Assembly (NCBI GenBank): GCA_019753155.1
Contig: JAIELG010000028.1
Span: 21,805 to 85,804, forward strand
Source: Burkholderiales bacterium
GTDB lineage: Bacteria > Pseudomonadota > Gammaproteobacteria > Burkholderiales > JABEVD01
Direction of reading: 5' to 3'
DNA: 64,000 nucleotides
Shown in pieces: positions 59,293 through 64,000 of the stretch. The notes below the pieces were generated by a model. That model did no database searches, was not told where the DNA came from, and worked only from the letters and a program-made list of their open reading frames with translations. Position numbers and translations under genes: made by a program. Every line of letters starts with the position of its first letter. Within the stretch, counting starts at the first letter, position 1.

Positions 59293-59334
59293 ATGCCCTT
59301 CCAGGTCTGGTGTTCAGAGAAATGTATCCGATAA
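59293..59334 (+). promoter_or_regulatory. Possible 13-codon leader ORF ahead of mnmG
   Basis: AAGAGGAG, the best ribosome site here, precedes an ATG at 59293 that opens [13 protein letters not shown] and stops at 59334, 12 bases inside mnmG in another frame. The mnmG ATG itself has only a weak site, so translation may be coupled through this leader. Confidence 0.4.
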
Positions 59335-61217
59335 AGTTTGATGTTATCGTCGTCGGCGGTGGTCATGCGGGCACGGAGGCTGCGCTTGCAGCAGCCCGCA
59401 TGGGCCGAAAAACCTTGTTGCTTACGCATAATATCGAAACATTGGGGCAGATGTCCTGCAACCCCGCAATCGGCGGCGTGGGAAAGGGCCATCTCGTCAA
59501 GGAAGTCGATGCTTTGGGCGGGGCGATGGCTCAGGCGACCGACGAGTCCGGAATACAGTTCCGCATCCTCAATTCAAGCAAGGGGTTTGCGGTGCGCGCA
59601 ACGCGCGCCCAAGCCGACAGGATGCTTTACCGGCAGGCTATCCGCGGCAGAATCGAATCGCAGGCTAATCTGTGGCTTTTTCAGCAGGCTGTGGACGATC
59701 TTATCATCCGGGGCGATAAGGTCTTGGGTGTTGTGACCCAGCTTGGGATCAGCTTCTTTGGCGAAGCGGTCGTGCTCACTGTTGGGACATTTCTTTCCGG
59801 CTTGGTGCATGTTGGTCTGATGCATTATCAGGCGGGCAGGGCGGGCGACCCGCCGTCGCTGAGCCTTGCCGCCAGACTACGCGAAATGCAGCTCCCCGTG
59901 GGCCGGCTGAAGACCGGAACGCCTCCAAGGATTCACGGCGACAGTATCGATTATTCGATTTTGACCATGCAGCCCGGAGACGACCCTGTCCCCGTTTTTT
60001 CCTTTATGGGTGGCATAGAGCAGCATCCGCCCCAAGTGCCTTGCTGGATCACGCACACCAACGAAAAAACGCATGAGATCATCAGAGGGGGGCTCGACCG
60101 CTCTCCCATGTTTACCGGCGTGATCGAGGGAGTGGGGCCGAGATATTGTCCTTCGATAGAGGACAAGGTTACCCGTTTTTCCGAAAAAACGAGCCATCAG
60201 ATATTTCTTGAGCCGGAAGGTCTGTCGACGCGCGAAGTTTATCCCAACGGCATTTCCACGAGCCTGCCTTTTGATATCCAATTGAAGCTGATCCATTCGA
60301 TGAGGGGGTTGGAGCATGCGCATATCACGAGGCCGGGCTATGCGATCGAGTATGACTATTTCGATCCGCAGAACCTGAAAAGTTCACTGGAAACAAAGAC
60401 AATAGAGAATCTATATTTTGCCGGGCAGATCAACGGCACGACAGGTTATGAAGAGGCTGCGGCGCAGGGGTTGCTGGCGGGAATAAATGCCTCGCTGCGG
60501 TCGCAGGGCAAGGATGCCTGGAGTCCGGGAAGAGAGCAGGCCTATCTCGGGGTGATGGTGGATGATCTTGTCACGAGAGGGGTAAGCGAACCCTACCGCA
60601 TGTTTACGAGCCGCGCGGAATACCGCCTTATGTTGAGGGAAGACAATGCCGATCTGAGGCTGACCGAGCAGGGGTATAAACTGGGCGTTGTCGATGCCGC
60701 GCGGTGGGCGAGGTTTTGCCAAAAAAGGGACGCCATAGCGCGAGAAAGCGAGCGGCTCAAGTCTACATGGGTCAACCCAAGGCTGTTGACGGCGGGGGCC
60801 GCGGAAAAAGTGCTGGGTCGGCAGATCGAAAGGGAGTACAGCCTGTATGAGCTTCTGCGCAGGCCCGATGTGAATTACGAATCGTTGATGATGCTCGACA
60901 GTTCGGGTGCCGAAGCGAGTGACCCCGAGGTGGCGAAACAGGTTGAAATACAGGCGAAATACCGCGGCTATATCGAGCGTCAGGAAGACGAAATCACCCG
61001 CCTGCAGCAGTATGAAGCCCTGCGTCTTCCTGAGGATCTGGATTATGCGACGGTGAAAGGGCTTTCTGCCGAAGCGCAGCAGATACTCAATCGCCACAAA
61101 CCCGAAACGGTCGGACAGGCAGCGCGTCTATCCGGGATCACGCCGGCGGCGATATCCCTCCTTCTGGTACACCAAAAGCGGGGCTTCTCTGGTGAATCCG
61201 TGAAAATATCGGCATGA
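59322..61217 (+). CDS. mnmG: tRNA uridine 5-carboxymethylaminomethyl modification enzyme MnmG
   Basis: FAD enzyme of 631 residues, partner of MnmE. FAD-binding [21 protein letters not shown], the MnmG signatures [16 protein letters not shown] and [10 protein letters not shown], and the C-terminal tRNA-binding helical domain. ATG at 59322 matches family starts; a GTG at 59310 is in frame. Overlaps rsmG by four bases. Confidence 0.97.
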   Translation: MYPIKFDVIVVGGGHAGTEAALAAARMGRKTLLLTHNIETLGQMSCNPAIGGVGKGHLVKEVDALGGAMAQATDESGIQFRILNSSKGFAVRATRAQADRMLYRQAIRGRIESQANLWLFQQAVDDLIIRGDKVLGVVTQLGISFFGEAVVLTVGTFLSGLVHVGLMHYQAGRAGDPPSLSLAARLREMQLPVGRLKTGTPPRIHGDSIDYSILTMQPGDDPVPVFSFMGGIEQHPPQVPCWITHTNEKTHEIIRGGLDRSPMFTGVIEGVGPRYCPSIEDKVTRFSEKTSHQIFLEPEGLSTREVYPNGISTSLPFDIQLKLIHSMRGLEHAHITRPGYAIEYDYFDPQNLKSSLETKTIENLYFAGQINGTTGYEEAAAQGLLAGINASLRSQGKDAWSPGREQAYLGVMVDDLVTRGVSEPYRMFTSRAEYRLMLREDNADLRLTEQGYKLGVVDAARWARFCQKRDAIARESERLKSTWVNPRLLTAGAAEKVLGRQIEREYSLYELLRRPDVNYESLMMLDSSGAEASDPEVAKQVEIQAKYRGYIERQEDEITRLQQYEALRLPEDLDYATVKGLSAEAQQILNRHKPETVGQAARLSGITPAAISLLLVHQKRGFSGESVKISA

Positions 61218-61834
61218 AAAGCAGGCTGTGGGAGGGGATTCGTATCCTCGGGCTGGATATTTCGGAATCCGAAATTCAGCGCCTGTTGTCGTATTCAAGC
61301 CTGATTGAAAAGTGGAATAAGGTTTATAATTTGACCTCGATCCGGGGGATGGACAAAATCATCAGCCACCATTTGCTGGACAGTCTTGCCGTGCTGCCGC
61401 ACATCGATGCAACGCGTTGCGCTGATGTGGGGAGCGGCGCGGGGCTTCCGGGAATCCCGCTTGCCATAGCAAGGCCCGGCTGGAGCGTGATGCTCATCGA
61501 GAGCAACAAAAAGAAAGCGGCATTTCTCAGGCAGGCATGTATTGAATTGGGCCTGTCGAACGTGGACGTATTTCCTGACCGGGTCGAGAATCTGGTTGAC
61601 CCCGGCTTCGATCTGGTCATCTCGCGCGCTTTTTCGGAGATCGGCGAATTCATCCGGCTTTCCGGGCACTTGTGTGAAAAAGGCGGGTGTCTGGCTACAC
61701 TGAAGGGAAAATACCCCGAAGAGGAGTTGTCCCGGTTGCCTGCGGGCATCAGGGCAGTGAAGGTCGTTCCCTTGAAAGTCCCGGGCCTTCAGGGAGCGCG
61801 GCATCTGGTCATCATGAAATCGGAATCGGAGTAA
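61214..61834 (+). CDS. rsmG: 16S rRNA (guanine-527-N7)-methyltransferase
   Basis: Product of 206 residues: helical start ([13 protein letters not shown]), SAM-binding [16 protein letters not shown] and [11 protein letters not shown]. Conserved position between mnmG and parA. Confidence 0.96.
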   Translation: MKSRLWEGIRILGLDISESEIQRLLSYSSLIEKWNKVYNLTSIRGMDKIISHHLLDSLAVLPHIDATRCADVGSGAGLPGIPLAIARPGWSVMLIESNKKKAAFLRQACIELGLSNVDVFPDRVENLVDPGFDLVISRAFSEIGEFIRLSGHLCEKGGCLATLKGKYPEEELSRLPAGIRAVKVVPLKVPGLQGARHLVIMKSESE

Positions 61835-61836
61835 TT

Positions 61837-62607
61837 ATGGCTGCGAGAATACTGGCAATCACGAATCAAAAGGGCGGGGTCGGCAAAACAACCACGAGCG
61901 TCAACCTTGGGGCAAGCCTTGCAGCGGCCAAGCAAAAAGTTTTGCTGGTCGATCTCGACCCGCAGGGCAATGCGACGATGGGCAGCGGCATCGACAAGAG
62001 TGCGCTGAGCCGCACCATCTACCATTTGCTGCTTCAGGACCGTACACTGGAGGATGTCCTGGTCGTATCCCCCGCAGGACGATATGACCTTATTCCTGCA
62101 AACCGGGATTTGGCCGGGGCCGAAGTCGAGCTGGTCGACCAGCCGAACCGGGAAATCAGGCTGAAAACGGCCTTGGATGCTGTTTCATCGCATTATGACT
62201 ACATTCTGATCGACTGTCCTCCCGCGCTCAATCTTCTCACTGTCAACGGATTGTGTGCAGCCCATTCGGTGATGATCCCGATGCAGTGCGAATACTATGC
62301 GCTGGAGGGTTTGAGCGATCTCATCAAAACGATCAAAAAAGTGCGCGCCAACCTGAACCCTAAGCTCCAGATCGAGGGGCTGCTTCGAACGATGTTCGAT
62401 CCGCGCAACATGCTTGCCCAGCAGGTTTCGGATCAGTTGCAGCGGCATTTCGGCGACAAGGTCTACCGCACGGTGATCCCTCGCAATGTCAGGCTGGCGG
62501 AGGCGCCGAGTTTCGGTCTGCCTGCCATGGTGCATGACAGAAACTCCAAGGGTGCCTCGGCATATTTGACATTGGCCGGGGAAATGCTGAACAGGCATCA
62601 TTCCTGA
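61837..62607 (+). CDS. parA: Chromosome partitioning ATPase ParA
   Basis: Product of 256 residues, deviant Walker A KGGVGKTTTSVNLGA, DLDPQGNAT and DCPPALNLLTVNGL. Short chromosomal type without an extra DNA-binding N terminus. ATG at 61837 lies two bases after the rsmG stop. Confidence 0.96.
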   Translation: MAARILAITNQKGGVGKTTTSVNLGASLAAAKQKVLLVDLDPQGNATMGSGIDKSALSRTIYHLLLQDRTLEDVLVVSPAGRYDLIPANRDLAGAEVELVDQPNREIRLKTALDAVSSHYDYILIDCPPALNLLTVNGLCAAHSVMIPMQCEYYALEGLSDLIKTIKKVRANLNPKLQIEGLLRTMFDPRNMLAQQVSDQLQRHFGDKVYRTVIPRNVRLAEAPSFGLPAMVHDRNSKGASAYLTLAGEMLNRHHS

Positions 62608-62634
62608 GCGGCAAGGATTATGAAAGGTAGGCAG

Positions 62635-63465
62635 ATGACAAGATTGAAGGGGTTGGGGCGCGGTTTGGATGCTTTGCTGGGGGAGTCAGGAAATACCCAG
62701 GGAGAGATGCGCAAGCTGAACGTGATGGAATTGCAGCCGGGAAAATATCAGCCAAGAAGCCGAATGGATCAGGATTCCCTGATGCATCTTGCAGAATCCA
62801 TCAAATCACAGGGGGTAATGCAGCCCATCCTGGTTCGTCCTCTGGCTCAGGGAAAATACGAAATCATTGCCGGGGAAAGGCGCTGGCGTGCTTCCCAGCT
62901 TGCCGGGCTGGACGAGGTGCCCGTTCTGATCCGGGAAGTTCCGGACGAAGCGGCATTGTCGATGGCGCTCATCGAGAACATCCAGCGCGAAGACTTGAAC
63001 CCGCTCGAACAGGCGGTCGGGATTCAGCGGCTGGTGGACGAGTTCGGGATGACGCATCAGGAAGCCGCCGATGCCGTGGGGTATTCCCGCAGCGCGGTCA
63101 GCAATTTGCTGCGCCTCATCAATCTGGCGGAACCCGTTCAGGAACTCCTGATGCAGGGAAAAATCGATATGGGCCATGCGCGGGCGTTGCTTAGCCTGGG
63201 GAATGCCGAGCAAATCGAAACTGCGAATCTGGTGGCAAAGAAGCAGCTTTCGGTGCGAGAGGCGGAAAGACTGGTGCAGTCTTTGCAGAATGACCAGAAG
63301 CGGGAACTGAAAGTGGATCATGACGTACTCAGGCTCCAGGAGGAGATTTCAGCTCGCCTTGGAACGGGGGTGATCATAAACCACGGAAAAAGAGGCAACG
63401 GCAGGCTCACGATCGAATATTCAAGCCTGGAGCATCTCGATACGATTTTGAGCATGCTGCAATAG
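62635..63465 (+). CDS. parB: Chromosome partitioning protein ParB
   Basis: CTP-dependent DNA clamp of 276 residues that loads at parS. Seen: KGLGRGLDALLG, IAGERRWRASQLAG (CTP-binding region), the helix-turn-helix MTHQEAADAVGYSRSAVSNLLRL, and a C-terminal dimer region. ATG at 62635 has AAAGG seven bases ahead; ATG at 62620 is also in frame. Cognate parS sites are in the window at 59247 and 52921. Confidence 0.96.
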   Translation: MTRLKGLGRGLDALLGESGNTQGEMRKLNVMELQPGKYQPRSRMDQDSLMHLAESIKSQGVMQPILVRPLAQGKYEIIAGERRWRASQLAGLDEVPVLIREVPDEAALSMALIENIQREDLNPLEQAVGIQRLVDEFGMTHQEAADAVGYSRSAVSNLLRLINLAEPVQELLMQGKIDMGHARALLSLGNAEQIETANLVAKKQLSVREAERLVQSLQNDQKRELKVDHDVLRLQEEISARLGTGVIINHGKRGNGRLTIEYSSLEHLDTILSMLQ

Positions 63466-63516
63466 CCGCTGTTTGACACAGATGGAAAACGTTGATAACA
63501 TCCGAGCGGTTGTCTG

Positions 63517-63894
63517 ATGGCGCTGATGAATAATAATGCTTTCCGGGTCGTTGGAATACAAATAATCATCGCGATAATAAGCGCTACGACAGCCTACTTC
63601 CTAGATAATCCACTTGCGGCCAAATCGGTATTGTGGGGTGCCTTCGCGTCATTGGCTAACGGGCTGATGCTGGCTTGGAATATCGGGGAGAGATTTGACG
63701 CGAATCGCAGCCCCGGCACCCATTTGGGGGCTATGTATCGCTCAAGTATCGAGCGCTATATTGTGGTGATGCTGCTTCTGGTTGCGGGATTGAGATTGCT
63801 TGGATTGGCGCCGCTATACGTTGTGGCGGGTTTTGTGGCGGGGCAGGTGGGTTTTGTTGCAGCCAGGCTGCTGATGAACGGATTTGAGAAATAA
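63517..63894 (+). CDS. atpI: ATP synthase subunit I
   Basis: Membrane protein of 125 residues with four hydrophobic segments, first gene of the ATP synthase operon, helping assemble the c-ring. Assigned by position before atpB and by the AtpI-like pattern SVLWGAFASLANGLML. ATG at 63526 is an alternative start. Confidence 0.88.
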   Translation: MALMNNNAFRVVGIQIIIAIISATTAYFLDNPLAAKSVLWGAFASLANGLMLAWNIGERFDANRSPGTHLGAMYRSSIERYIVVMLLLVAGLRLLGLAPLYVVAGFVAGQVGFVAARLLMNGFEK

Positions 63895-63898
63895 GAAC

Positions 63899-64000
63899 AT
63901 GTCTAGCGAACCAATTACATCGTCGGAATATATCAGGCACCATCTCGAGCATCTGACTTGGGGACACCTTTCGGATGGCACATGGGGTATCGCTCAAAAC
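63899..64000 (+). CDS. atpB: ATP synthase F0 subunit a, 3' truncated
   Basis: The first 34 codons only: MSSEPITSSEYIRHHLEHLTWG, the typical N terminus of betaproteobacterial AtpB. It starts four bases after atpI and runs off the window. Confidence 0.88.
   Translation, partial: MSSEPITSSEYIRHHLEHLTWGHLSDGTWGIAQN

Overview
The window is 64 kb of a betaproteobacterial chromosome, most likely a chemolithoautotroph of the Nitrosomonadales (Gallionellaceae, Sulfuricellaceae or relatives). That placement is inferred from gene content and order, with no database search. The evidence is two RuBisCO systems (form II cbbM and form I cbbLS), each with its own CbbQ/CbbO activase pair and divergent CbbR, a complete block of lower-glycolysis/Calvin genes, PEP-CTERM and multihaem cytochrome genes, and betaproteobacterial gene orders around dnaA, ntrYX and lipBA. 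No rRNA, tRNA, insertion sequence, prophage or CRISPR array was recognised.

Layout. (1) 1-4.9 kb: phoH (5' truncated), ybeY, a D,D-carboxypeptidase, a class IV aminotransferase, ybeD, lipB and lipA, tightly packed on +. (2) 4.9-5.7 kb: a PEP-CTERM protein on - with a good sigma-54 promoter match. (3) 5.9-13.4 kb: the most unusual region. A - strand operon runs from two Cys-tipped single-helix microproteins (not previously listed as long frames), past a cytochrome-like remnant, to a six-fold N-P-C repeat peptide, a bufferin-type DUF2282 precursor, its DUF692 (MNIO) modifying enzyme, the DUF2063 partner, DoxX and a pentahaem cytochrome c. Divergently on + lie an ECF sigma factor, a small zinc-finger anti-sigma factor, a GDCCVxC protein, a secreted thioredoxin, CcdA and an HD-GYP protein, closed by a strong terminator. 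Together this looks like a metal/thiol-stress regulon built around ribosomally made, post-translationally modified cysteine peptides. (4) 13.5-16.1 kb: an OmpR/TctE-type two-component system and an EVE-domain protein.

(5) 16-38 kb: carbon fixation. The form II block on - reads cbbM-cbbQ-cbbO-fbp-purE-purC-carbonic anhydrase. The form I block on - reads cbbL-cbbS-cbbQ-cbbO-cbbN. Each has a divergent cbbR and each has a stable hairpin between the RuBisCO gene and cbbQ. A third - block, tkt-gap-pgk-pyk-fba, supplies the regeneration and triose steps. (6) 38-46 kb: ntrY with a degenerate ntrX, DUF4390, rsmB, fmt and def on -. An AT-rich 386-base gap precedes tkt.

(7) 45-64 kb: a LysM protein, dprA and topA, then the replication-origin neighbourhood. 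gyrB, dnaN and dnaA (-) face rpmH, rnpA, yidD, yidC, mnmE, mnmG, rsmG, parA, parB, atpI and the start of atpB (+). A consensus DnaA box lies between dnaA and rpmH, and two parS sites (one perfect, one 15/16) flank this segment.
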